Of a stretch of 64,000 nt of DNA, positions 51,170 to 61,999 are shown in pieces. How positions within the stretch are numbered: the stretch's first letter is position 1; every line of letters starts with the position of its first letter. This stretch comes from Zerene cesonia (lineage: Eukaryota; Arthropoda; Insecta; Lepidoptera; Pieridae), in NCBI RefSeq assembly GCF_012273895.1, contig NC_052106.1, positions 5,952,001 through 6,016,000 of the forward strand. Reading direction: 5' to 3'. The notes under the pieces are model-generated. The model had not been told where the DNA came from. It was given only the letters and a program-made list of their open reading frames with translations, and ran no database searches. A program made the position numbers and the translations under genes.

Positions 51170-51660
51170 AAAAATGTTTGCGAGAATTTGCGATAAACGC
51201 GGCCACGAAGGTCGGAGGTCCTTGCGTCAAATCAACAAGTATCCACGCGCTAATATATTCAACGCGGCGATTGATGAAGTGGAATTTCTTAGAACCGTCT
51301 CACTCACAATGGAATTATGATAATTTATCGGTTGGCTTGTGCCGGCTGAGTGTGTGGGAACGCGCAAGGCACGAGCTTTCCCACGACACGGCGGCACGAG
51401 GAACAATGTCTTGCGGTGTATGAAATCCGGCGTCTCTTACGACATTCCTCTTTGGATTGAAAAAACACCTTCGCTAAGATAACAGCGTAAGCGACTTTCG
51501 CGGCGGCGCAGCGGTACTTTTCGCTGCTCGAGGAGGCCCGTTTTGTTACTTAGGACCTTTTGTGGGTAGGTGTTGGGAGACAGAATTGGAGTAAGTAGCG
51601 TCACGGCAGTTTAGACCGCACAATGGCTCGGTTTCAAATCGACTAGCGGTGCTGGGAAAT
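51170..51660. promoter_or_regulatory. GC-rich enhancer candidate upstream of the m-beta-like gene
   Basis: A CpG-rich island in AT-rich DNA containing the N17 SPS. No coding evidence. Probable Notch-responsive enhancer. Confidence 0.55.
51353..51385. promoter_or_regulatory. Su(H) paired site (SPS), 17-nt spacer
   Basis: TGTGGGAA (51353-51360) faces TTCCCACG (51378-51385) across a 17-nt spacer. This is the head-to-head arrangement and spacing of SPS elements in Drosophila E(spl) genes, where two Su(H)/NICD/Mastermind complexes cooperate. It lies about 1.8 kb upstream of the m-beta-like promoter in a GC-rich island (about 51170-51660). Another perfect Su(H) site is at 51107-51114. Confidence 0.8.
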
Positions 51661-52617
51661 CACACCTCCACGGATGTAGCGATTGTTATTGTTTTGTGAC
51701 TAATTGGGTTTGATACTTGCAAAACATTGAATGTCATTAATTGTACACATGTCGGAAGATTATTATTACACAATGATGTATTAAGTTAGTAACTACATAG
51801 TATATGACTGATAAAAAATGCGTTTTATTAAGATGTTGTGATGAGAAGAAAAAAAAAATAGAAGTATCTTATAGATATGCGACTGTAAAATACAAATAAG
51901 CTATAAAGCTATTCTAAAATATAAGCGCAAATAAATGACATTATGTAGGAATTCACGAACCTGCAAGTGGCCATTTCATGTCTACAACCGCATGCCTTGC
52001 ATAAAGCGCTAAATCTAGTACATTTTATAAATCACTGATAATGAACATTAGCTAAGTAAAAAGTTAAAGCAATTTCTACCCGTGTCTGTCTGTCTGTATG
52101 GAGCGATAACGCTGTGTGTCGCCAAGACCGCCGCGCCGTTCCGATAGGGTTGTCACCTATAGGTATAAATATCTATTTATATTGTAATAATTGCTCTACT
52201 TCTAACTTTGCTTTGATTAGGTTATCAATGAATTAAACACAACATTCATAATGTGTTAATGTTATACATTATCTTAAAAATATGAAACAATTTATTTTTC
52301 ATCGCTTTTTTTTTTCAAAAGATTCACTAGCAGCGTGAGGTGCGTCTATTCACTATTTATCTTAAATAATACTAAAACGACAATTAAATGCCATTCACGT
52401 ATCTTTTCCAATTTTTTTTTATTTCGTATTACGCTTACTTCTTTTATGTTTTCCCCTAAAATTCAAGATACAGGAGTGTGACAGTGATTTAGTAAGTTGC
52501 CACAAGTCATATTATGAATGACGGCTTGTTCTAGACCCCTCACGACGTGCGCGGAGGGTACAAGTGACATTGTAAGACGCGCTGCCCCTGCGTCTGCGCA
52601 GTAATCTGGAGGGAACG

Positions 52618-52676
52618 CGTGGGAATATCACTAGCCAGGTGCGATCAGCTGACACCCCTAATAGACTGAACAGCTG
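52618..52676. promoter_or_regulatory. Su(H) plus E-box cluster upstream of the m-beta-like gene
   Basis: CGTGGGAA at 52618-52625 is followed by E-boxes CAGGTG (52636-52641), CAGCTG (52646-52651) and CAGCTG (52671-52676). The cluster sits in a short GC-rich island (about 52540-52680), about 0.55 kb upstream of the TATA-like box. Su(H) sites with proneural E-boxes are the usual code of proneural-cluster E(spl) enhancers. Confidence 0.7.
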
Positions 52677-53166
52677 TAGAGTATGACGATTTTGTGTTTA
52701 TTATTTAAAAAAATAACGGTTATTTATTAAAAAATTAATATATATATATATATTTATATATTAACCTGCACGACTTTTCTAATTAAAAAACATGATTTTC
52801 TTTACAATATAATAATTATAAACCACCAATTATGCTCATTATGTTTTTCAATACAATTAGTATGAATATTCTTAGGCAATATTAATGGGAAAATCAAAAA
52901 AAAATGTTTGATTTTCAATTGCATTTACTTTTAAATAAAAGTATTCATTATTTGAAAAAGATGTATTTAAATAATAAATACCTATATTTTAAAGTATATA
53001 ACTAAGTATATTAATGCAAATTTATTTTAGTAAATTTTATTATCAAAAAATACTGTCTTCATAATGATAAGTATAAAGTATTAAGAAAAATTATAACAGT
53101 ACCAATATTGTGCAATGCGCCACCCCTATTTTTATCACGGGCGTTTTGCCACTACGTCGTAGGGCG

Positions 53167-53204
53167 CATAAAAGCAACGCAACAAGCGGCGCGCGCGCCA
53201 TTCG
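53167..53204 (+). promoter_or_regulatory. Core promoter of the E(spl)m-beta-like gene
   Basis: CATAAAAG at 53167-53174 is a TATA-like box. An initiator-like CCATTCG sits about 30 nt downstream with its A at 53200. It resembles TCATTCC, the initiator proposed for the divergent m-alpha-like gene. This start would give a 5'UTR of about 33-54 nt and would exclude the upstream ATG at 53110. No downstream promoter element is evident. Confidence 0.5.
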
Positions 53205-53253
53205 CTCAAACTCCGTCGCGAGAGCAACACCAATGATTCTACCTGCTCGTACC

Positions 53254-53970
53254 ATGTCCCCACACGGGGCCTTCCACCCTCCCGCACACGCGCACCCAGA
53301 CGAGGAACCCGTCTCCCGAACCTATCAGTACAGAAAAGTTATGAAACCAATGCTCGAAAGGAAACGTCGCGCGCGCATCAACCGATGCCTGGACGAACTC
53401 AAGGATTTGATGGTGACCGCGCTCCAAGCTGAGGGCGAGAACGTCTCCAAGCTGGAGAAAGCAGACATCCTGGAACTCACGGTCCGCCATCTACATAGTT
53501 TAAAACGCCGTGGACAATTAGTGCTGAAACCTGAAATGTCGTATGCGGAGCGCTTCCGCGCAGGATTCGCGCAGTGTGCTACCGAAGTGTCGCAGTTTAT
53601 AACAAACGCAACAGTGGCCGCGAACGCTATGCACAGACAGGGTCCCGTTGACCCCCAAGCTGGAGCAAGGCTACTGCAGCATTTAAGCAACTGTATACGA
53701 AGATTGGAAACTCCGCCTGTCGTTCAACCGCAGCCGATAGCGCCTAATGGTGTGGCTCGGCCGACGCCTGTACAGGCGATCGCACCGGCTCCCGTTCCTC
53801 CTCAACAGCTGCAGAGGACAGTATTAACGGAGAGGAGTTTGAAGAGGCCCATGGAGGAGCCAATTGACGTCGAAACAATTGGCACGAAGAGACAATACGC
53901 GCCGCCCTCGCCGCCGCACAGCCCCGCCTCCGAGACTGACTCCACCCAGTCGATGTGGCGTCCGTGGTGA
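53254..53970 (+). CDS. E(spl)mbeta: HES-family bHLH-Orange transcriptional repressor, E(spl)m-beta-like
   Basis: A single-exon gene of 238 residues. The basic region (about 27-42) has the family's proline at 32 and reads KPMLERKRRARIN. Helix 1 is about 43-57 (LDELKDLM), the loop carries EGENVSKLEKAD, and helix 2 runs to about 84. The Orange domain spans about 96-150 (MSYAERFRAGFAQCATEVSQFI to LLQHLSNCIRRLE). A Pro/Gln-rich linker follows and the protein ends in WRPW (235-238), the Groucho-recruiting tetrapeptide. Such proteins are nuclear Notch effectors that bind N-box/class C sites and repress proneural genes. TYQYRKVMKP just before the bHLH is typical of E(spl)m-beta. Start choice: the frame is open upstream to an ATG at 53110, but that lies before the inferred transcription start; ATG 53233 (245 residues) is also possible. 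ATG 53254 has A at -3. Orthology to m-beta rather than another E(spl) bHLH is likely but unproven. Confidence 0.93.
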   Translation: MSPHGAFHPPAHAHPDEEPVSRTYQYRKVMKPMLERKRRARINRCLDELKDLMVTALQAEGENVSKLEKADILELTVRHLHSLKRRGQLVLKPEMSYAERFRAGFAQCATEVSQFITNATVAANAMHRQGPVDPQAGARLLQHLSNCIRRLETPPVVQPQPIAPNGVARPTPVQAIAPAPVPPQQLQRTVLTERSLKRPMEEPIDVETIGTKRQYAPPSPPHSPASETDSTQSMWRPW

Positions 53971-54390
53971 CGGGCGCCGGCCGGCAGAACCTCGCCTCAT
54001 GATCTCGCATGCTCTCCATCCAGGATTGTGTCAACTGTGTGATAGTTAAAAACATTTTGTTGTTTTACCGTTAACGTTCCTAGAACCGATGTGTGTTATC
54101 GCATGAACGCTTTGCTTGTTGAAGTTTGTTTTTAATTTAATAAAGTTAATCTTTTTTTTTTCTTGTTCTAAATTCGTGTTATTTTTTCAACTTCAACGTC
54201 TTCCGCGTCGGGGATATGCATTTATTGTAAGACACTTTTAAAGTACCGTAATGTTAGCTGTTAAGTTTATTACTGTGATAACTATTCATAGTATTCAGTT
54301 AAACTTTGTTAGAACTCTTAGGATTGTTAGAATTATATAGAGACGTTCGCTTAGACTTTATCGCTATTATAGACGAATAATAAAGAATGA
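53971..54390 (+). promoter_or_regulatory. 3'UTR of the E(spl)m-beta-like gene with alternative poly(A) sites and microRNA boxes
   Basis: A K box (TGTGAT) lies at 54038-54043 before a proximal AATAAA at 54139-54144. Beyond it come a GY box (GTCTTCC) at 54198-54204, a second K box at 54274-54279 and a distal AATAAA at 54379-54384. If the distal signal is used the transcript gains the GY box (miR-7 seed site) and the second K box. Drosophila E(spl) bHLH mRNAs carry the same box classes. Confidence 0.6.
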
Positions 54391-54653
54391 GTTGTATTTA
54401 TAAAACCTTCTTTTGTTTTCAACTCCTCGTTACAATCAGAGATAACACGAACTGGACATAAACGATAAAAAAGCATAAGAACTGGCTGTATAAAAACCGA
54501 AACCCATAATTTCAACAAGATGATAGCAATCGTTATGTAAATTAGTTATTGATAAAATCGATGTGCTTGCGCGATAATTATCGTAAGCAAGTTCCACGTC
54601 GAACAATAAAAGTGTTTCATGAAATATTCAATAGTACATCCACTAAATGCCAA

Positions 54654-54661
54654 TTCCCACG
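54654..54661 (-). promoter_or_regulatory. Su(H) binding site
   Basis: TTCCCACG about 0.7 kb downstream of the m-beta-like stop codon. No partner half-site at SPS spacing. Confidence 0.35.
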
Positions 54662-55327
54662 CTGTCTCCACGGCTAGCTTCGTAATGTTCTCCAACTGTT
54701 ACGATATCTCGAGTTTTGAGAATTGCTTATCATTCAATCTAATATCAACTTTTAAGTCAGAATCAGAGAGATCATTGATGCATAATATAACAAATTTACA
54801 TAGTTCGTATATAATTTGTATTTTTAAATGCTTTTAATTACTTATATCGTTTTCACACTGCATAATTTATAATATCAGAAATCCATATTAAACAAAATTC
54901 ATTATAATAATATAATGTATTCAAATTAATCGATAACTCATGCAGTTTACAGTGTACGCTGTTTAACATATTTAGAAAACGTTTATAAAAAACGTTTCAT
55001 GGAAAAATATATCTATCTATGATGCTGAGATAATACGAGATTCATTAGATAAAAGTTGTTAAAAGAACAACAGACATTTGTTTATTAGTTCTTATTAACA
55101 TTTTGCGACAAAAAATAGTTTACCATACATAGTAGCAACGATGTAGCTTTCTAATCGCCTATTCAATTGTCAATGACAAGTTTTGGACCAGCAACTCGCA
55201 GCATTGATTATTCGTCCAACCAGTCAAAGTGAGAAGCCCTTAAATCTTTTCATGCTCAATAATTACACCAACCGAAGTAGCATCGCCACAAATTGGTCCG
55301 ATTCTAATTGTGAGTTGCGTGCCGAGC

Positions 55328-55335
55328 CGTGGGAA
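55328..55335 (+). promoter_or_regulatory. Su(H) binding site
   Basis: CGTGGGAA in a short GC-richer patch, 1.4 kb downstream of the m-beta-like gene. It is single. Confidence 0.35.
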
Positions 55336-56267
55336 CGTGAAAATAATATAAATAACCTCAATTCAACTTAACGTTATTGCCGTGAGATATTTGGTGGAAA
55401 ATTAACATCGTTCCAGAGTTCATTGTTTCTGAAAAACAATTTATTTGAAGCAAGCAATATGATATCTTAATGTTACTGCTGTATGATCATACGGACGTAC
55501 GGACAAATTCTGTGCCGATTAGAAATCAATTCGAAGGTTTACTAAATCGGGTAAACGATTTGTTGGCTTCGCAATAAAGAGGTCCTATTTTCTTTTTTTT
55601 TACTATTAACAGTACAGAAATAAAAAAAAAAACACAAATTAGAAAACACAAAAAATCTAACATAATAATCTCTCAACTATGAATGGAAATGTTTTATTTT
55701 ATAATATAAAAAACAAGCTTTTCAAGTTCAGTTGTTATATAAGATGGATTCATATAAAATAAATCTAACTTAATCACTTTGTCCATGCAACCTAATCCTT
55801 AATATTATGATAATTTAAATCATTAGGTATGTGTATAAGCGACCCAGAAGTATAAACGTTTTAGTTGATTTTTATCATTTCGACCAACCTCTTTTAGGTT
55901 AACCGAAACTCAGATACAGTGTAGGTTATAATTCAGTAAATAAATACAATTATCACCAGTTGATTACAATCTAAATAATAAAATCTGAACGACCTTTCTT
56001 CATGATGTTTATCAAAGGCGTAATATATTTAAGATACTTAAACATGTGACCTTAAAGACAGCTTTTTTCCTGTTCATTATGTTTATATAATATATAATAG
56101 TTGTCCATATTTGTGTAGATGACGATGTAGTGACATGATGTGCCTTGTTATAAATCTCGCGCCTTAAATCCGCAGAAGTAAAAGCCAAGACACTATCTAA
56201 ATTAACAGAGATGAAATATATGTAATATATAGATATCACGGGACACGCATTTTAAATGTTAGTAAGG

Positions 56268-56419
56268 ATGCGAAATTTTTAAAGACAAGAAAAAATTCGA
56301 TCACGAGGCGGGATTCGAACCCGCGTTTCTTATCTAAGCGTTGCTACGCTTAGACAAGAAACGCGGGTTCGAATCCCGCCTCGTGATCGAATTTTTTCTT
56401 GTCTTTAAAAATTTCGCAT
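56268..56419. repeat. Near-perfect palindrome (74-bp arms) carrying a tRNA T-arm
   Basis: Left arm 56268-56341 and right arm 56346-56419 are reverse complements with one mismatch (56332 versus 56355) around a 4-nt loop TGCT. Each arm carries GCGGGTTCGAATCCCGC, a perfect tRNA T-stem/loop and B box, then CTCGTGA, resembling an acceptor strand. No A box or full cloverleaf exists, so this is not a tRNA gene. It is probably a tRNA-derived SINE-like unit duplicated head to head, or a foldback element. Confidence 0.85.
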
Positions 56420-57682
56420 TTATAAAGCATTTCAATGCTATAAAACTAAAAATTAAAATTGTTAGTAAGGATGTTTGTAAAGGATAATCTCAAATGCTAC
56501 TGCACTAATTTTATATATTGTATTATTCCGGTTCCGATTTTGTACCTTTTTTATCCTAATTTAATTCTTTGCTAGTTTGTTCCGAAGAACGTACGTTTTA
56601 GAGATTATCGCATATTAAATTTAAAATACTACCCCAGTTTTCTTTTCGGTATAAATGTTAGGGAAATTTATATATACGGATATTAACAACAGAAGACAAA
56701 GATTTTCAGTTTGGTTTCATTGATAATTTTCGATGTTGGGAAATAATTGAATGCATATCTTTTAACAAAACTAGATTTATGTATGTATGCATGTATACAT
56801 GTTAAATAGTACAATCTACGTACTACATTACATGGGGGCATCATAAAATTTTATAAATGGTGTAAAAAAATACGAGTTTAATTTTAAAGAAACAAATACA
56901 TTGAAATTTGTTACATCTACGTCACCTAACTCTAACTTCTTTATAATTTCATTTGTTTACCATAACTGTTAAATGATAACTAAAAAATGTACTACTTTAT
57001 TTTTTTATGATTGCAACACAAAAGCTATGATTGAAAACCGAGAAGTTGCGTCATAAAAATAAGACAACATTGTTTTCGGTAAGAAGAGTCGTTAAATTTA
57101 TTCTGCATAAAAAGCAAAATTAAAATTTATCAACTAGCTGCCATCTTGCATAACCCAGCTTTCGGATTTGCTTGTTTAAGCCTATGAAAATAGCAGTATT
57201 ACAAGATAATAAAGACTCGTTAAGTTTCATTCAACGTATCATTGTATTATATTGTGGTTTTAAATAAAAATTTTATCTGCCGAGATCCTTTTAAACATGT
57301 ATCATAAATTAGCTTCAAATATTCAAAAACAGGTACTTACTACACACAAACTTTTATTTCTTCAAATATACGTTTTATTGTTACACTGGACATTGGCGCA
57401 GTCCCTCCGTTGGGTGAAGCCATTAACAAAGAGAAGAAGAAGAAGTACTTCTTATTGAAGCACCTTTGAATCGTCATAGTAAGTTGGAGAACTTAGATAA
57501 CATAAGAGCTCATAAGAGTAATAATATAGGATATGAGTTATTTTATTGAGTATATTACTATGTGGATAAACTTTCAATTGCAGTAGAACTGCTCGAAAAA
57601 GACGTTTTCTTAATTATTTAGACCAGTTTTTAATGGGACCATATTAAAATGATTGGCCCCAGCTTTGAAATAGAAAAAGAAT

Positions 57683-57722
57683 CGCTTCACCCAGTAAAAA
57701 AGTTATCAGCTAACAAACACAC
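57683..57722 (+). repeat. Retroposon tail scrap (copy 2)
   Basis: Matches 38671-38712: CTTCACCCAGTAAAAAAGTT followed by CTAACAAACACAC. Confidence 0.45.
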
Positions 57723-57825
57723 AAATCCTTTCCCTTTTGGAAGTCTGTATGAGAATATGGCAAGGACACACAAACATGGTCAAGAAATAAAAAACTTTGT
57801 GACATGTTTATAATGGATGGATTAT

Positions 57826-57894
57826 GGCCTGAACCCTCATAGGAGGCCTGTGTCCCAGCAGTGGGAGCATATATTGGCTGATGATGACATGATT
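57826..57894 (+). mobile_element. Non-LTR retrotransposon 3' end
   Basis: AGGAGGCCTGTGTCCCAGCA followed by GTGGGAGCATATATTGGCTG and a (TGA)n-like tail. This is a very common lepidopteran LINE terminus. 5' truncated. Confidence 0.6.
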
Positions 57895-59327
57895 ACATGG
57901 GCTAAAATCCTTATAGTAAACCCGTTCTGTATGTATCCATCGATACAAAAAATATGTCTAATTAACATAATCGTCTCTATTTTAAGTGTTAAATGATAAT
58001 AAACATTCTTATAGCGATGGTTTGTGATTTCGAATACCATTCATCAAACACGTAATTTAAATAAATTAATAAAAATGAATGGAACCTTGATAGCACGAGG
58101 TGAAACATTACGTTTGGTTGTATTATAATTACCGTCCGGTTTATTTCGCTTCAGCACAACGCGTCACGATTTTCATTATTTTTAAAACCTCGAGTGAGAG
58201 ATCCACGATGCAATTAAGATTAACGTTCGTGTGTCGGGTATTTTTTTTAATTTTGAAATGGCGGTTGAAGTAAGCGTACTATCACGCTTCAAGATATCTA
58301 GAATATATAGGATTTATGTACTTAATCTATTCTTCTGGTATGTAAGGAAAACATTTTATTTTATTTTTATAAAATAACCCTAAACCTAGGTTACAGTGAG
58401 ATAAATATCAACGATGTCAATTGCAGATCTTTTTATTAATTACTTTATATTAAAGTAACATTATCAATTTTGGTGAAGGAGTTTATTAGTAAAAATTGTT
58501 ATAACATTTTAAATTTAATGTCGCGTGTTTGATTTTCTAGTTGTACATATTACATTCATAACGCTATAATAAGTTTTATACTTATAGTAGTAGCTAAATC
58601 TTTTAAAAGTGCTTTCACAGTTGAAAGAGTAGGAAAATAGTTTAAAAACGCGATTTGACATTTATACTATCCACAACTTAATTAAAATACACTGAATATT
58701 CAAAAGCCATAAATATCTTATTAAAAAGCATAGCATCGCTCCCAGTGTTGAGATATAAACATAAAGCGATGCGGTGTCGATCTGTCAGTCCGTCGTGAGC
58801 GCGGCGCGCGACCCTGTCACGCGTTGTATTGCACGAAAATACAGGTGCGGATTGTATGTATGTAACTATTTGTTTATTTTAATATATACAGAGGATACAA
58901 CACAGTTTATAATGGCGCAAACAGAAACAAACTTCGGTCGAGGCGTGTATTTTGCGAGAGACACGATAGAGCAATACGTTAAGTTTTTGTCACGTGTATT
59001 GTGTGAGTCGCAGGTCCATCTGTCCTCTGTGAATTACGTTTATTTCCATGTTCAGCAGTTTTGATACGAATATTGTTCCAAATCATTCAAATAATTTACA
59101 CGAAGGTACGAAATGGCGTCATATTATAACGTTATAAAATTGCATTCAGTAATGGTAAACTGAAAACCTTGTTTTCCTACGCATGACATTATTGAAAATA
59201 TGGCTTATTGTTTATATCAAATATGGGATTAACAGAAATAGTGTCAATTTAGGAGAACACAAACTTTATTTTTAAACACTCATCCTGCAAGTCCGTCCCT
59301 GCATTTGGCTCGCCACAGGCGATAGTT

Positions 59328-59378
59328 TTCCCACGGTCGCGGCCGCTTCGTGCTCAAGTATAGAGCTGCCATTTGCAT
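59328..59378. promoter_or_regulatory. Su(H) site with POU octamer
   Basis: TTCCCACG (59328-59335) and ATTTGCAT (59371-59378, a perfect POU octamer) sit in a GC-rich island (about 59280-59480). The island also holds TATATAA near 59453. It is a candidate neural Notch enhancer, or less likely the promoter of an unseen transcript. Confidence 0.4.
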
Positions 59379-59801
59379 GCCCTCCCCACCGCATTACACA
59401 ACCAATTTAACAAGCACCGCCGCTCTAAATCATTACTTATCACGCGTCACCTATATAACTCGGCCGGGTTAACAGCCAATTCATTAGAGGATCCGTAGTG
59501 GCGAATTATACAGATTACTGCGTAATTGTGATGAATCGTTCTCATCGTAATGGGGTCTTGTTGGAACCTGTATGTAGTCTATAATATGCGTTAGTGAGCG
59601 TCATGAAACATTGTGAAATATTCTGTTTATTGTAGCAGGATAATTATTTGTCACAATAAGTATACCTAACGCTCGTAGTGTATTTAAAAAAAATTAAACA
59701 AAAAAAACAAGAAATAGAAGTTTGTATAATAAAGACCATTGCAAATGCTTGCTGATAAAATTAAGAAAAAAAAAGATATCTAGGTATTAAAATATAAATC
59801 A

Positions 59802-60005
59802 CTAGACGCTCGTCCAGGCTTCGCCCGGATATCAAGATTCTTGTTTTATCCCAGGGGAGAATTTAATCAGGATAAAATAATCCCATCACTAAGTCAGCTA
59901 TACCCTGTCTGTGTACCAAATTTCATCAAAATCTGTTGTTTCAGCGTGATTGACGGACAAACATACAAACAAAGAAACTTTCACATTTATAATATAAGTG
60001 TGATT
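59802..60005 (+). mobile_element. RTE-type retroposon tail, family 2
   Basis: Same blocks as 12175-12380, better preserved (CGTCCAGGCTTCGCCCGGAT near the start). Confidence 0.65.
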
Positions 60006-60469
60006 AGCTTTAGCTGCTTTAGTTCTGATTTATGTTATTTTATAGCTAACTGTACATTTGTAGGTGTATAAATAAATTTACTAAAAATAAAAACTGGTAT
60101 CCGTATAATGTAATAATTTCAAAAATATATCCTTTCACTTATTACTGCCAATACCAAAATTTATTACAACCATTGCAAGAATCATTGCTTAATGTTAACC
60201 AACGAATGCACACATTGATGAAAGTTAATATAATTATAATATCTAGTCTACCAGAGAAGCAATCGCAAAGGTTGTAATTACGACCCGTGCCGCCCATCCT
60301 CTTCAATTCACTGGTCATTTAATATTAAATTAGTGGCTTTTTGAATTCCAAATAGGTTATATTTCATGAGAAATATAATAATATGATGTTTTTTTGTGTT
60401 ATTTAATAAAAATATCACAATAAAACTTCTATTAAGAAAGTGTTTATAGATTACATACAGCATCCGTAT

Positions 60470-60786
60470 GTAGTAGTCGAGCATGCTTAGGAACGAATTG
60501 GGACAGCTCGCACCGGGGAAGTACCACACCCCCACAGAAAACCGGCGTGAAATAGCAATCTGCTGTGTTTCGTTCGGTGAGTGGGGGAACCGGAGGCCCA
60601 TAACCTTTTCCTTACCCTTCCCTATATTCCTATCGCCAATCCTCTCTTAATCCCTTGGCAATAAGTCAGCAATCCATTTGTAGAGGAGTAATTTGGCGTG
60701 ATTTGTAGGTCTGCAATGGACCTTATGCCGCGCTTACCATCAGGCGTCTCACCAGTCCATTGCCGACTGTAGCAAAAAAGAAAAAA
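60470..60786 (+). mobile_element. SINE-like element
   Basis: Full-length copy with head TAGTAGTCGAGCATGCTTAG and a 3' half like that at 40428. Confidence 0.7.
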
Positions 60787-61150
60787 GCTAGCTATATGTG
60801 TTTATTCATTTGGTTTCCTGTTCTGAATTATGTACCATCCATTAAGATACCATACCTTACCACCTTATGTACCATGTGACGAATATGGCAACCAAAAAAT
60901 ATGCACTCTAACTTGCTCTATGATGCCCAAGATTCGGATAAACTACTTAAAAGGGGCAACATATTATCTCCTCTTATAAGATCTTATTTACTATTTGATG
61001 TCCGACTGTTCCTTTTTTTATGTAATAGCGTATCGTATAATATAAGAAGTAACTATACTGATTCCTGTTTGTTCGTCTGTTTATAAGCCATGACGCTATA
61101 GCAAGCTTCTGATTATATGCAGGCATAGAAACTCTGTCAATTCGTTGTCT

Positions 61151-61260
61151 CTTTTTAAGGGACAAAGAGATAATGAAAGGATTGGCGACGGGAATGGACT
61201 GGGAAGGGAGAGGAAAAGGATACCAACCTCCGGCTACCCCACTCACCGTACGAAACATAA
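61151..61260 (-). mobile_element. SINE-like fragment
   Basis: Middle part of the family in reverse orientation (CCATTCC-rich block to CCGGAGG), about 365 bp from the oppositely oriented copy at 60470. Confidence 0.6.
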
Positions 61261-61899
61261 CATTCTTATGCTTCTCTATTTTGTCTGTAATAAATATGTA
61301 TGTATATACGTATAATAAATAAATATATTTCTTTGAATTTACTGTACTTTGTATGCTGGAATCATTCATCAGTTTTTGGCAACAATATCAATGTTACGTC
61401 CGGAAACCCCAAAAGATAAGAATTTACGGTAATAAAAATCAGTGTAGTACGGCCAACTATTTAAATAAATGTAGTTGTCGAAAAATAATGATTGCTTTTT
61501 AGAAAAAGTAAGTCGATTTATAAACAATACAACAATAAACGCGATTACGACCGGGCCGTTCAACCGCTCGATAATGCCCAGCAATTTGTTTTCTAACGGG
61601 CACTTTTTAATTTGCCGCCTTCAAAGCGGTAACTTTCGGCACGCCCATTCAGAATCCAACACAAGCCAAACAATAAACGCAAATAAACATAAAATTCCGC
61701 TAATGGACCAAAAGAATCACCAATTGCGCAAACAAAAGTAAAATCTGTTTCCTTATTGAAAACAATAAATCGCCGTGAAAGTATTATACTGGCGAGTAAA
61801 CGATGAAACGGCGCCGTTTATCCACGGGATCGTGATAACACATAAATTTATAAAAAACCGAATGAGCTATCACTGTTTAAAATACAGCACTTCGCGATT

Positions 61900-61931
61900 A
61901 TTGAGAAACCAGATCGTCTTACGTTCCCACG
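61900..61931. promoter_or_regulatory. SPS-like pair with one weak half, 16-nt spacer
   Basis: ATTGAGAA (61900-61907, core TGAGAA) faces a perfect TTCCCACG (61924-61931) across 16 nt. It lies in a relatively GC-rich stretch (about 61540-61960) that has no recognised gene. Confidence 0.35.
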
Positions 61932-61999
61932 CCGTCTTTTCCGGCCGAGGCGAATTTTGACAGATAACTATAGAATCACTAACAACGCGAGTACAGACA

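Larger units (their letters stand above)
54400..56260. other. Downstream intergenic DNA
   Basis: AT-rich apart from two Su(H) sites listed separately. No gene. Confidence 0.3.

Noticed and set aside
51178..51423. 81-codon plus-strand frame
   Set aside because: Covers the SPS island; no domain and explained by GC content.
53239..54055. Antisense and alternate-frame open frames within the bHLH gene
   Set aside because: Shadows of a GC-rich coding sequence; no domain, and the plus-strand bHLH-Orange-WRPW frame explains the region.
56320..56395. tRNA gene
   Set aside because: Only the T-arm and a possible acceptor strand are present, in both arms of a palindrome; no A box, D-arm or anticodon arm.
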